Assembly (NCBI GenBank): GCA_020055645.1 | Contig: CM034546.1 | Coordinates: 117,106,375 to 117,170,374 of the forward strand | Length of the DNA: 64,000 bases | Direction: 5' to 3' | Source: Tomocerus qinae | Lineage: Eukaryota > Arthropoda > Collembola > Entomobryomorpha > Tomoceridae | Shown: positions 52,801-64,000 of the stretch, piece after piece | How the letters are laid out: each line of letters opens with the position of its first letter | Numbering within the stretch: position 1 is the stretch's first letter | Translations under genes and position numbers: made by a program | Notes under the pieces: model-generated | Told to the model about the DNA's origin: nothing | The model's database searches: none | The model's input: the letters and a program-made list of their open reading frames with translations, nothing else

Positions 52801-53626
52801 TATAAAAGACGGTTACACTTTTATTATTTATCTCCATTTTAATTGGCCCAGGTAAGATCTAAAGCAAATAAAAGGCCCAAAATAGCTCCAATTTTCATTT
52901 GCTTCTTTTAGTCTATGATAATAATTTATTTCTTCATAACTTCACGATCATCATGTAAGATCTGAGGTAGAGAGACGAAAACATTGGAAAATTTAAAAAT
53001 AAATATGCAATGCAACTGATAAAGCAGTCTAACTGTCTAACTAACGAAATGATCAGAGTTTAACAGGGTTTAAATTAAAAATTATATTTTGGGGACGATA
53101 TTTATTAAAAGTAAAAACTACCAAAGGCAAGGAAAGGAAGATTAGACATTAAATGGTATTAGAGCTAGAAGAACCCTGGAAATCAATAATGTCAATAATA
53201 ATTATTATACAATGCCCTTTTTAGCACAATATCCAATATAATGGCTGTGTTAATAATGATAAAGCAAAGAGAAGCCTAAATCATAGTGTTTATTGCATAT
53301 TGTATATCCGCATGCAAAAGCATTTTACAAATCATTTAGTTATATATCTTAGTTTTAGGACGTGCGCAGATGACAATTTATAATATATACATGTACTATA
53401 CTTAGTTTTGCAATATACACGGTTATAAAATCTAAACTATTTTCCCTCTTTGTGAATTTAGGCTTACTTTTCGGAAGTATGGAAGAAATCCTTTGAATGG
53501 ACAATATTAGGTAGGTACCATTCATAAAAGACATATTATTCGTTTTATCGTTTAGTCATTCATTATTACTTATCAAAACTGAACCTTTATCGTCTTTATA
53601 ACACAATGTTATGTGAATGACTAGCA
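49887..53626. other. Intergenic region containing a MITE
   Basis: About 3.7 kb, AT-rich, between the small secreted-peptide gene and Vti1b. The only structured element I see is the MITE at 52453-52637. A 60-codon open frame around 51073-51279 lacks an ATG at its 5' end and has no motif. The promoter of the peptide gene should lie at the left end of this stretch. Confidence 0.5.
52453..52637. mobile_element. 185-bp hAT-type MITE with 8-bp target duplication
   Basis: The ends are imperfect inverted repeats: CAAGCACGTATTTAG on the left and, read inward from the right end, CAGGCACGTATCTAG (two mismatches in 15). The element is flanked by perfect 8-bp direct repeats ATTGTTAA at 52445-52452 and 52638-52645. 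The interior has a G-rich left arm (GGGGGGCGCAGCGCC), a CGCGCTTCGCGCGAA hairpin and a C-rich right arm, typical of non-autonomous hAT elements of invertebrates. It has no coding capacity and is far more GC-rich in patches than its flanks. An 8-bp duplication and CA(G/A)G ends fit the hAT superfamily; P-type elements also make 8-bp duplications. Confidence 0.85.
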
Positions 53627-54364
53627 TTATTTATTTCGCTTAAAAAATCTCCAATAAATAATGGTTCCTAAAATAAGGACTTCTACAACAATGATACCAA
53701 TAAGGATAAGCTTATTGTAAATCACATTTAGGTACATGGACCGTAGAATTTTTCTACTCCGTGAAATTTCAACATCTGTGTCAACAAGCCGACTTTTTGT
53801 ACGGAGAAGTGTTTCTCGTTGAGTCCCCAATTCTCCCACAACTTCATTTCCAATTTGTTCAGTCTCAATTGCAACCGCCGTGGACCTAGCAATGGAATCC
53901 GAAGTTCTTTCCAAAATATTTCGACCTTCAAGTACCGTCCTTCTGGGATCTGGTAAGTTGTTTCTATTCAATACAATATGAATCAAAATAAATAAATTAA
54001 GAGTCTGAAACAGGAGTCAAAACAGTTAATTATATTTAAAATAACTTTTTAAGATTAACCTGTTATCCCCGAAATTTGCTAGAACACTCCGGTATCGAGA
54101 GCTTAATTTAGCTACTCCTGTACGATGTAATCGAATTTTTGAACTCAGCTCAGCTCTGTAAGGCTGTGGAGCAACTCTGGCTTCTGACTCTAATTGTTGC
54201 AAAAGACTCTGGCCTTCGGATAAATCTCTTTCGATTTCATTGACTAACTTTTTCCGAGTTTCGCCATAAGGGCTTCCAACTAGTTTTCGCTCTATTCGAG
54301 TCTCAATTGTTTCACACAAATTTTGGAGTTCCTCCTCCAAAGTTTCGAACATTTCGGAAGACAT
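53627..54364 (-). CDS. Vti1b: Vesicle SNARE Vti1b
   Basis: Two minus-strand exons, 54364-54060 (305 nt) and 53963-53627 (337 nt with TAA), joined across a 96-bp intron in phase 2, give 213 residues; human VTI1B is about 232. The N-terminal half (MSSEMFETLEEEL to about residue 95) is the three-helix Habc-type domain. The C-terminal half holds the SNARE motif (IETEQIGNEVVGELGTQRE, then TKSRLVDTD and SRKILRSM) and a single C-terminal membrane anchor (LILIGIIVVEVLILG) ending FFKRNK. The TETDQIG/TKSRL/SRKILRSM signature identifies Vti1b rather than Vti1a. It is a Qb-SNARE that works with syntaxin 7, syntaxin 8 and VAMP8 in late endosome and lysosome fusion. The intron donor (GTTAAT) is not canonical at +3/+4, but the joined frame matches the family. 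An AATAAA on the coding strand overlaps the stop codon. It is divergent from STK11IP, 3.6 kb away. Confidence 0.93.
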
Positions 54365-55912
54365 TTTTTTGACCAATTGACCTCTTGGGTTGTTCTTCGA
54401 ATAGATGGTACGCTAACTATAACAAAAATACATATAAAAATTACAAATATATTCGCCATATTATATGCTAGCATTAATTCCTTATGTATTTAAATATATT
54501 TGGAGCTTCGTAATTTAATTTTGGCAATTACGTAATTTGTGGTCCAGTAATTTAATTTTTTAATTCTAATTATACTGGTGAAAATGCAAAATTTTAGATT
54601 GTAGAGTTCTTTATTATTTCTATCCTAATTACAAGTAATTACTTATTATTGGACTAAATACAACTATCGCAATTATTACCAATGCACAGCAGTAGCACTG
54701 AAACGAATAATAATTTTTTTTGTTTGTGTGAACGAAAAAGTGAAATAAAGTCGCAGCTGTCAGATTTTTATTTATTAATCCTATCTTTATCACAATAGAT
54801 CATTTCCTCTTCAAATTCTATTCTAATACATATTATTGCATTATAATATTTTTGAAAAGTGTCATTGGTAAATCTACAAGCAGCAAAAATTACGTTTAAA
54901 AAATGAAAATTGCACAATCAGTTGTTGAATAAATTGAATTTGAACTTGGTTAAGTAGTACATTTACATTACACCCTATTTGACTTTCCCACATCGTAACT
55001 TCCTACATCTACGCATCCAACTATTGTTTTTAACATCATGTGGTCAGAAGTCATACATAATACTGCTACATTTTAAAAATAATAAGTTTAAACATTTTGA
55101 GATGATATTGATACATGAAGTAAAAAATAAATGTAAATAGAAAATTTATTAAATTAATTAAAAAACTAAATTAAACGGTAATAGTGAGTAAAAAATAAGT
55201 AAAAAACAATAGTTACATACTATACTACCTACACACGAAACAATCTAAATTAAGGTAATAATTTTATAAAAAAAATTATAAGGTTGAAGGTAGTATAAGG
55301 GATAAATATTTGATATTATATTTAATTTTTATCTTTAATATTTTTTCATGGGTTGATATTTAGCTTGGCATGACTATTGAATGTTGTGAAATGTGAATAC
55401 TATCAACTATAGCATTTATGATTTACCTGGCTTGTGAAGACAGAAGAGTTTAGATTAAATAAATTGAGTTGGATTATTTTGGATTAGATGTCATTATGTC
55501 ATGTCCTTGTCATACGATACGTTTGACGGGCGTCTATCATCTATGCAACATAGCCAGCATAGCAGAGTTAAAGGTTATTTGTTTCTGACGAAGATATAAT
55601 GATAATGACTAATAATTTTTATATTTTTGTTGACAGTTTTAAGTGGACAGAGATTCTGCCTGCATGTCTGCAAAAATGGCAAACTGAACTGAAAAGTTTT
55701 CTACACCCTATTTTAAAAATAGCTATGTCATAATCATACATAAACGCAGAAAGCAGGTACTTTTAATACATAAATAACTTATATTTTACTGAATATCGTT
55801 AAGTCATAAGTCTAAAAAGTACACAGACCTAAATCAGTCAAAATAGTTAAAACATGCATATTTTTATTTCTCATTTATTTTCTGGTTATAATTTATTTTT
55901 TTTGTTGTGTAG

Positions 55913-56088
55913 GTGTTTCCCCTAGTCATTTCTAATTGAAAAATATTCCTCAGTTTCCAATCACAAAGTTGGTGAAGAAGATAAACAGTACGGCAATGGC
56001 ATCCTGCTAAGCCAAGTGTCTGAGTTGTTTACAGTGAACATAGGAGAACAACAGTTCCTTTGAATTCTTCGTCTACTCGACCAAGATT
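55913..56088 (+). other. Candidate non-coding 5' exon of the STK11IP gene
   Basis: A 176-base segment lies between a good acceptor (TTTTTTTTGTTGTGTAG) and a strong donor (GTAAGT). All frames are interrupted, so it would be untranslated. It lies between the divergent genes on the STK11IP strand and is more GC-rich than its flanks. The assignment to STK11IP is inferred from position only. Confidence 0.3.
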
Positions 56089-56347
56089 GTAAGTTCACTT
56101 GTATTCAAATTCCATGATTGCAATATTAATCTTTCTCACTTTTTACCTTTTTTCATTGTTTATCATTCGTCACGATAGTAGGTAACAAAATCTTTCTGCT
56201 GTTCGATTAGCGCTTACAATATTTTCGACTCCCAATTCAAGTTCAGTTTAATTAATAACAGTTTTAAAATAACACATTTTTATTTTCGTGATTGTTAAAA
56301 GTAAATCAATTTTCATTTAAGCTGTACAATTATGTATTAGAAAATAT

Positions 56348-56644
56348 TTAATATATGTTTGTTACTTTGAAGCCCTTCATGTAAGTTTGAGTCTTTGTTA
56401 GCATGAAAATTAATCGTCTGAGGCAGTATGCCGGATGAGTCAGGACAGGAATCATTCTAAGTAACTTACATCCTTCTACATGGCTGGGAAAAGCTATTGT
56501 TCGACTTAATCTCTGTTTTTCCTTTAAAAGTACTGGAACACTTCTATATTTATTTTGTTTTCTGGAAAATTTAATATATCTGTAAGATTCAACACAGTAA
56601 ACAGTTTCAACGTATCTAACGTCTGTCTGTAGTAAACTTATCAT
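56348..56644 (-). CDS. Unrecognised 98-codon ORF, doubtful
   Basis: A single open frame from an ATG at 56644 to TAA at 56348, encoding a basic protein (SRKQNKYRSVPVLLKEKQR region) with scattered cysteines. It has no signal peptide, membrane segment or known motif. A donor-like GTAAGT lies inside, so it might instead be the beginning of a spliced transcript. It sits in the shared 5' region of Vti1b and STK11IP. Length is the only argument for it. Confidence 0.13.
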   Translation of the reverse strand: MISLLQTDVRYVETVYCVESYRYIKFSRKQNKYRSVPVLLKEKQRLSRTIAFPSHVEGCKLLRMIPVLTHPAYCLRRLIFMLTKTQTYMKGFKVTNIY

Positions 56645-57999
56645 TGTAACATTATTTATTTATGTAATTTACAAATACAAACACACGACTTATAGGAAGG
56701 CAAAATATATCTTCAATGTATAGTAAAGACGTAAAGGGTAAACAAAATGTTTATGTGATTATGTGATGCGATGTTTGAATTATATAATCTACATTCATTC
56801 ATTACAAGTTGTAAGATACCATAATATGTTAGATTAGATGAGTGGAAGTTTTGGATGTATCCGCATTTATTTGTAATAATTAGTGCTAGTACAAATTGTA
56901 ATATGTCTCATACAACTCTACTACTGCCTAGTCAAGGCTTGCTATTGCAGCAACAACTCCAGCGGTGGCCATGGCCTCGTGATCTTTGGAATAGATAAAT
57001 GTTGTATTGTAGATAACAGTTATGTTATATTACTTTTAGTGCGTCGCATTTTCTTTTTTCATATAATAACTGAGGGCTAGTGAAGCAGTGAGACGTAATT
57101 TATTATTGTTTAAATATTGGGCATTTCACATAATATTGTTATTTACAAATCCAAAGATATATAAATATTTATAGATTGTAGAAACTGTTTTTGTGTATAA
57201 AGTGTGCATTTCCATTTCAGTAAATAATTGGGTCTTAAAAAATATGCACTAAGCTGCTTACTTGTAGTAGGTCTTATGTAGTGAGTCATTGTGACTTGAA
57301 TACTTAAAGTACTTACACATTCCTACCACTACTTACTACATACGCACATTTACGTTTAGTTATCTTACTTGTGCAATAATATTCAGTGGTCACTCTTAAC
57401 ATAAATGTGCCTGTTTCAGACTTTCGCATTTCGGTGTTTTTATTGTTTAAAGAAAGGAAAATACTTTTAATTTGTGTTAAGAATTTGAAATGAATCAATA
57501 TATATTTTATTAATAACCATACAGGTATTTGCGTATTATTATGTATACGTAGGATAGTCTACCTAAACCAAGTTGTTTTAAAAACGTTTATGTGTGAAAT
57601 GTGAACTACCTAAAATTAGAATGTGAATATTGAATATTGTAGCCATTATTATTAACAATTTGTATTGTAACGCTACGGTTTACGCATTACGGATATCAGA
57701 TTACGAGTAGTTCCATGTTATTTTTGACGTCTTCATTCAGGGTTGCATTTTTTCACTCTGAGATTACAAAGTCTAGTAAACAGCGTTTTCTTCATGTTTT
57801 TGCAATGGAACTTGGACGAATTTCGGAATTTGCACACAGGACACAAGCAGTGTCACAATATTTAAGGACACCGTTGGTATAAAAAGTGCAATAATGTTTT
57901 CAAGGTCTCCTTCGTTTTCATGCGCGATTAATTTCTGCTCATTGTGCAACTTAAAATAAAATAACCCGTTCTGTAAAGAAGTTTGTATGTAATTTAATC

Positions 58000-60900
58000 A
58001 TGTTAGGTAACCAACTTAACTATTTTTTGGAATTTTGGAAGTTATAGATATAATATGGATTTCGTATTTTTACATGATGTACTTATAAACAACGATTTAA
58101 TAATTAATTTTAGGTACGGAGCAGATTATCCCTAACCCTTCTAGGATCATCTCTAATCCAGATTGGATATGTTTTGAAAAGCAGACGAAAAAAGATATTC
58201 TGTTGACTGCTTCTCATGAACTCCACTTTACTGAAGCTTCCTGCCAAAATACTTCTGCGCAAGTTGGCATTCTCCGTCGTAGCTACAACAAAAATAATTG
58301 TGCTGATGAATGTGCCAAGAATAATACAAGCAGTGGAATCACTTTTCGGAGGAAGTCGCCAATTATACTCAGTCGTCATTCGCACATACACAGAATTGGA
58401 AACTTGAGGATTAGAAAAAGTTTGAGCACGGTGCTAGAAGAAATGCCTCCAACACAGGACGATGAGATGGCACACCGCCGTTCCATCAGCCAACTTGCGA
58501 AGCATTTACGCTGTCACTGTGACAAGATTTTAGATTCTTCCATTCCATTTGTTATCGACTCATGTCTTTTAGTGACTGTTTCAGATGCTATCGATACAGT
58601 TATGTCAAATGATCCAAACATGGGGAAAGAAAATGCTGAGGAGATACGTTATCAAGATTATGTTATGTTCTTATCAGATTTTTTTGAGCAAACTCCGTCC
58701 CTTTGTTTGACCTCAGGATCAGCTGCAGCTAACATAGACGTCCCACCAAGTGTTGATATGCAATATTTTCGTAACTTGCAGTTTCTGGAACTACGAAAAG
58801 TTCCTCCAAGTTTACTGTGCGGATTAAATTCAGTCAAAGCTAGTTTAAAGCGGTTAAAATGTACCAGGTGTCTCGATTCGCTTAACCAAATATTAACTCC
58901 TGTCAGTACCTGTCACTTATCTGAAGACATAGACTCAGAAGCTGGGCCACCTTTGGTTTCAAATATTTCTTGTGTCTGGCCAGAACTCATAGAAATAGAT
59001 TTCAGTTTCAATCGAATTTCTGATATTACAGCGGCATCGGACAGTCTTGAAGTAACTCCGTTAGTCGAAATTTTAAATCTAAGTCGCAATATGATAAGCT
59101 CGATTGACGACAGCTTCACCAAAGTGTTGAATTGTCTTTCAGTGTTAAATTTAAACTATAATAAACTGACAATCATACCACCGTTGCCACCGAATTTGAA
59201 GGTTCTACTTTTAGCTCATAATTACATCACAAATATGACTGCACCCTCGATGTCTTTCAGTATTAGCAGTTTAAAACGTTTGGAAATGTTGGACTTGTCT
59301 ACTAATATGATATCCGATGAGAGTGAATTGAGTATTTTGCGTCAACTGTCTTGTTTGACCAGTGTTGCATTCATGGGGAATCCATTGTCTTATCTTGAAA
59401 CATACAGAACAACCATCTGTTCCAATTTGCATCGTCTTGTTCTCAAAAAGTCATTTACACTAGACAAGAAGAAATTGTCAAATTCAGAAATTAGAAGTGC
59501 TCTTGAATCCATGAAGAACCCAAAGTTTGTTCCTTTTATACCGTCTGATACATTAGGATTAGGATCTGCGATGACTTCGTCTTTCACAGCTGGAGCATGT
59601 TCGGCCTCAAATCGATTTAGCAGATTGAAAAGTTTAACTCAATCTTATGATTCTAATTCATCAAGTCTTAGAAGTTCATGTCGTAAGAAACCGAAGATCA
59701 GAGAAATAGTTTTGGACAATGATGACGATGAAGTTTCTCCTGTTTCCAAAATAAAGAACGAAGATTTTGAAGTGATTTTAGCACCGGGATCAAAGGTACA
59801 AAAAGACTACTCATCGGGGAGCTCTTCACCATCTGAAAAGTCGGAAATAATTGTTCTGGAAACTAAAGCGACAATAGCATCTATAAGGGATACGTATGGC
59901 GAGGAGTATTGGTTACTCAAACAGGCTGGTGACAAGGTTAAAAAATTACTGAAAATTCCCGATTGTCCTGCTAATCCAAACGCTGAACTTCTGTACTCAA
60001 AATCCCTTCCTAAGGCAAATACATCTTCATACCTTGAATGTTCAAAAGACAACAACAATAAAACTGAACAAGATAGATTGACAGACGCAGAGCTTTTGAT
60101 TTTGTCTGTCGGTCGTTCTAACAAAACTATTAGTAGTAATAACCCTGACCCTGATAGTACAAATCAATCAGATTTACTTGTAACAGCAAAGCATAGTTTT
60201 GATGTGACTTCAACTTCAGGGGCCGAAAGGAGCACGGATTTTTCGGAAAGCTCTATATTTTATTCTTGCAATTCTCGAGAATTGACATCATCTGGAAAAC
60301 TGGAAGATGACCATGATGTAAACCTTAGCATGGGAAAAGTAGAAGAAATGGAAGAAACTTCAATTTTTGATTTCGAGACTGACGCTGACACTCCAGAAAT
60401 CTTTTCTGACCAAGATAGTCAAGCAGAGCAATTTAGAATTTTTCAAAGTGGAAATTGTTTTTCCCTTGCTATTTTATACAACTACCTGTATGAAATTCAA
60501 CCCGATGATTCAATTGTTCTTACAAAATGGGATTTGAAATCTTTAAAATCTTTGCAAGAAGAACATTGTGACTCTGAGACCGAAACTGTTGAATTTTCTC
60601 TTCAATTCGACACGATTAAAAAGCAGCTGCGGGAGAAAACGTTTATAATGAGTGCCAAAGATTTTTACCGGTTCGATAAACTTGTCAGTCCATATATTGA
60701 AGAACGAACCTTACAAGAGTTTGCTGATGCAATGCAATGCATAAAATGTAACACACAGTTTTCACGGGCCATGGCTAATAAAATAGTAAAACAAGAAAAA
60801 GGTCAACCTCCTAAAGAAATAACTGTGTGTCCAAATCCTGATTGTCAAAGCGAATTTTTGGTGCCATTGGACGAATTACCGCTGCCAAATAATGGAGTTT

Positions 60901-63148
60901 TAAGTATTGAAGGAGCCGATTTTTTATTCAAAGGGCCTTTAAGAAGTTCCACACCAGTCTCAGGTAGGATACTTTACATTTCGAATGTTTTTAGTGCTGT
61001 ATAGATATGTTTGTTATTTCCAATATACTGTTGTATTAACATTTTGTCCTAATTCCTAATTCGTGTGGCTTTTAAAGGTCATATATCAATGTCAATTCCT
61101 AAGCACTCTGGACAGTCTGCCCGACACATGGAAGCCAAAGCACATGCTTCTAGTCTAACAACTAAAGTCACACATTCTAAGAGCAATAACCATAACCATT
61201 CTAATTCTGACTCAATTGAGGCTGTTCCAAGGCCTGCAACAGCATCATCCTCAGAAAAGTCAAGTATAACCGTACTAAGTAATTATAATTTTAATTTTTT
61301 TTGCTAACAATGTTTTTGTGTGTACGTATGTGTTGTTTCGCTGTATAGTAAAATGGTTTTATAACTTGATGTAATAATTTTCATATAGATACAAGGTCGG
61401 ATAGTGACATTGAAGTTTTAAGTTGTGATAGCAGTAGCATTGAAGTCTTGGCCAAAAATTCTGCTGACAGTGGATCCGATATTGAGTAAGTATAGTAATA
61501 TATTATTAAATTTAAATCTAAAGCCGCATTATTTATAACTTTGTACTGCTACAGCTGGAAATATGTGATTCATAAAAATGACATTTTTGTGCAGAGTTCA
61601 AGAGGCAGTAGAAGTAGAAGTAGTAGAAGGTACCGCAAAGACCGGAAAGTCTCTCATTATGACTGAAAGCACATCATCTGGCTCTTATGCTGACAGTATT
61701 TGTACAACATATGAAAAGAAATTAATGGCCAATATGCAGCCGTTATCCCAACAACTAAGCCCTCGCACTGCATCTTTAGTATCACCGTCAACAAGCACTA
61801 GTTTTAGTTCTCTCACGAGTACGTCTACATTGACCACATACGGATGTAGCAGCCCTAGTCGATCAATCGCTGTTCCGATACGCTATGATTACAACGATTT
61901 TAAGGTTGACCATCGACTTCAACTATTTTGCGAGTTAGTAGTTTTCAAGTCAAAATCTGTTGAGGAGAAGCTGATTATGCTTACCAAAGTAATATTTTAA
62001 ATTGTGTATGCATTTCTAATTACTATTATACAAATTATTTTATTTTATTATCAAATGAATTTTTAATACTTTGCAAGGTATTAGCAATATCGGATTCTGC
62101 CACGCCGTTTTTATCCATCGTGATATTTTCAAACTTAAAAATATACTTTTACAAGATTGTTGGACTCGAAGGGTAAGGAATTAATAATTATTTATGTTAT
62201 CTGTCATTTTGTATGAGCTTCATAATATATTTCTTGTTTTATACCTACTTTGTTGCCTATTTAGAGAGAAACCCCAAGATTGGTTACAAAAAGTCAGCTA
62301 TTTTGACGTTTCGAAGCTACTAAAATTGGACGTGCTAATTGGTCGTCACGGTGTAGGGTTAGACCTGTCTGGGAAATACTATGCTCTACTGTTTCGCGAT
62401 TCTCATAGAACTTTAAATTTTGTGAAATTCTTTATGGGTAAGCGGTTTATCGGTTTCACCAATTGACTATTTGAGATTTTAAACCCTGTGATTTTGTTCT
62501 AATGTAAAATTTGGTATTTTAGGAATAAGTGATACTATAGACCTTTGCCCAATGATTAGAGACTTCAGTCAAACTCAGAAAGCTCTAATGAGTCCTAATC
62601 CTGTGAGTTACTTTGGAATCCTAAGATTCGCTGTATGCGACAATGGTGAGATTAAATCATACTATGTTAAATTATAATCCATCAACTTCTTACTTATTTA
62701 ATGCTAATTGAAATTGAGAATCAATATTACTGTGTGCTTCATATAGATAAATCGTATGCTGTATCAGCCATTGTATTGACTGACGAGGAACTAATGCTAT
62801 TAGGGGACTTAGGGTGGTTAGTAGCCCGCTCTGGTGGAAATGTCACAGCAAAGCACATTCGCAGCTTATCTTCTCTAAGACAAGTGGTATGTAATATTCT
62901 TGTTTAAAGACGTACAAGCTACTTATACCAAGTTACTTTAACCGTACTGTTACTCACATATTTGATTCTCTTAGGAATCTTTGGAAAGTGATCCGACATT
63001 CATAAGATTAGTAATTGAAGCTGAAGCTTATTTATTGTGGGAATTTTTGTTCGAGACGGAAGAAGAAAAGGATATTTTTGTCGAAATGCTAAAAGCTCAA
63101 ACGAAGAATGTACCTTTCATTTCATTATCGCAACCTATTGAACCTTAG
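58000..63148 (+). CDS. STK11IP: STK11-interacting protein (LIP1) ortholog, LRR protein
   Basis: Exons: 58114-60963, 61078-61278, 61389-61485, 61595-61988, 62078-62172, 62265-62437, 62523-62645, 62747-62886 and 62975-63148. An optional tiny first exon, 58000-58006, carries an ATG. All phases agree. With the tiny exon the product is 1,417 residues; from the in-frame ATG at 58443 it is 1,305, against about 1,100 in human. After a helical N-terminus (SISQLAKHLRCHCDKIL) come leucine-rich repeats at about 58780-59390 (LQFLELRKVPPSLLCGL, LVEILNLSRNMISSID, RLEMLDLSTNMISDE). A long Ser/acidic linker follows, then a paired-cysteine knuckle at 60738-60846 (CIKC and CPNPDC), then a C-terminal PH-like part beginning DHRLQLFCELVVF. 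LRR order, the DHRLxLF motif and the WLQ segment match STK11IP. The family binds LKB1/STK11 and has been linked to lysosomal signalling. The start codon is the main uncertainty. Confidence 0.88.
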
Positions 63149-64000
63149 TAGTAACTCGAGGTACACAAAGGATCAAGAAAAATGAGGTTTAACTTATAGT
63201 TCGAAATATTATTTATTTAAGATAAAAATACTCGCAATTTCTATAGTTTTTAATTCTTAGCTTGAATTCAAGTTCTAAGTTCGATAGCTATAACAGGCAA
63301 CTTTTCCTGCTATTAGTACTAAGATTTATTCATTGCACCTACGTGCTTTCATTCACTAAAGACATCATTAATAATAACTTACATCACATATTATGGGTAC
63401 ACTACTAATTATGTACTACATGCAATAACGTAACTAACCGCCTAATAATTAACGTGACAAGGATTAAGTCCTATTTAATCAAAGCAGCTTATTAATATAA
63501 TGTTATAATCTTCTGCATAATATGCACTTCATGTGCTTGTGCTCACTGTGAACGTTCACATCACTGTCATATTTAAAGGTTTAAAATGAATATAAATTAA
63601 TGTACTTTCAGTGTTTGCACATACCAATTAACAAACATTACTACGTCCAAATTGCAATAATAAAATTCTACGATACGAGATAATTCTAGCGAAGAATCTA
63701 TTGATTTATTCCCATTTTGGTTACTTTTCTCATTTGGGTTACTAAAATCGCAGAAGGCATCTAAAATCATAAAGTATTGATAAAAGTTGCAAAAAAGGTA
63801 TTAGTACCAGTTGCTAAGCTAAGAAAAAACAACTGTCGGACAGACTCGGGGCTTGGACTCGAGGTAGATGTTATTCATTTCACAATGAGAAAAGTAGAAG
63901 AATCTTGACTATTTTGTATGATAACATTATGCCGCATACTGTACTTTAGTGACTGTAAGGTAACGGTAGTATCAAATTATATGCACAGTTCTCGTCTAAT
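63149..64000. other. 3' flank of STK11IP
   Basis: AT-rich 3' untranslated and intergenic sequence with no open frame worth naming. The best poly(A) signal is AATAAA at 63659-63664, which would give a 3' UTR of about 0.5 kb. Confidence 0.5.
63659..63664 (+). terminator. Poly(A) signal candidate of STK11IP
   Basis: AATAAA about 510 bases after the stop codon, on the coding strand. Confidence 0.4.

Larger units (their letters stand above)
54365..57999. other. Shared 5' region between divergent Vti1b and STK11IP genes
   Basis: About 3.6 kb between the two start codons. It should contain both promoters and leader exons. On the plus strand a leader-exon candidate is listed at 55913-56088. On the minus strand a good donor (CACAAGCCAG then GTAAAT) near 55430 could end a leader exon of Vti1b. 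A weak ORF is listed at 56348-56644. Confidence 0.45.

Noticed and set aside
1..64000. tRNA, rRNA, CRISPR or bacterial operon features
   Set aside because: The window is eukaryotic; I saw no cloverleaf-like or rRNA sequence and no spaced direct-repeat array.

Overview
The window is AT-rich eukaryotic nuclear DNA, most likely from an arthropod. The evidence is GT-AG introns (several only 74-110 bp), exons as short as 34-49 bp, wide spaces between genes, and an insect-type Quiver/Sleepless protein. A springtail or other non-holometabolous pancrustacean would fit, but the sequence alone does not settle the taxon. Most coding exons are short, so I built gene models by hand from splice sites, reading phase and protein motifs.

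Left end (1-12 kb, minus strand): two tandem genes of the Quiver/Sleepless (Ly6/uPAR, GPI-anchored) family. qvr-like gene 1 (11817 down to 7058) is complete, with four exons and 158 residues. qvr-like gene 2 is represented only by its first two exons (1626 down to 1439); the Ly6 exons lie beyond the left edge. The matching exon phases and matching N-termini mark a tandem duplication. A 36-bp frame-neutral cassette-exon candidate lies in the long intron of gene 1.

Middle (12-39.7 kb): about 28 kb with no convincing gene. It holds a 20-bp tandem repeat, weak ORFs and one 107-residue ORF (28234 down to 27911) that looks like a small secreted protein. Some of this region may be 5' untranslated, intronic or regulatory DNA of the next gene.

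Centre (39.7-44.3 kb, plus strand): a four-exon BTB-zinc-finger transcription factor of 737 residues, with a BTB domain, a long Asn/Ser/Gln-rich linker and two C2H2 fingers. A long AT-rich 3' flank follows.

Right part (48-64 kb): a tentative two-exon ORF at 48.3-48.8 kb; a four-micro-exon gene for an 82-residue secreted peptide with four cysteines (49886 down to 49351); a 185-bp hAT-type MITE with a perfect 8-bp target duplication (52453-52637); the SNARE gene Vti1b (54364 down to 53627); and, divergently on the plus strand, an ortholog of STK11IP/LIP1 (58.0-63.1 kb, nine or ten exons).

The genes do not form an obvious functional unit. Quiver acts at the neuronal surface, the BTB-ZF protein in the nucleus, and Vti1b in endosome/lysosome fusion. 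STK11IP has also been linked to lysosomes and LKB1 signalling. The least expected items are the tandem qvr pair and the micro-exon secreted-peptide gene.
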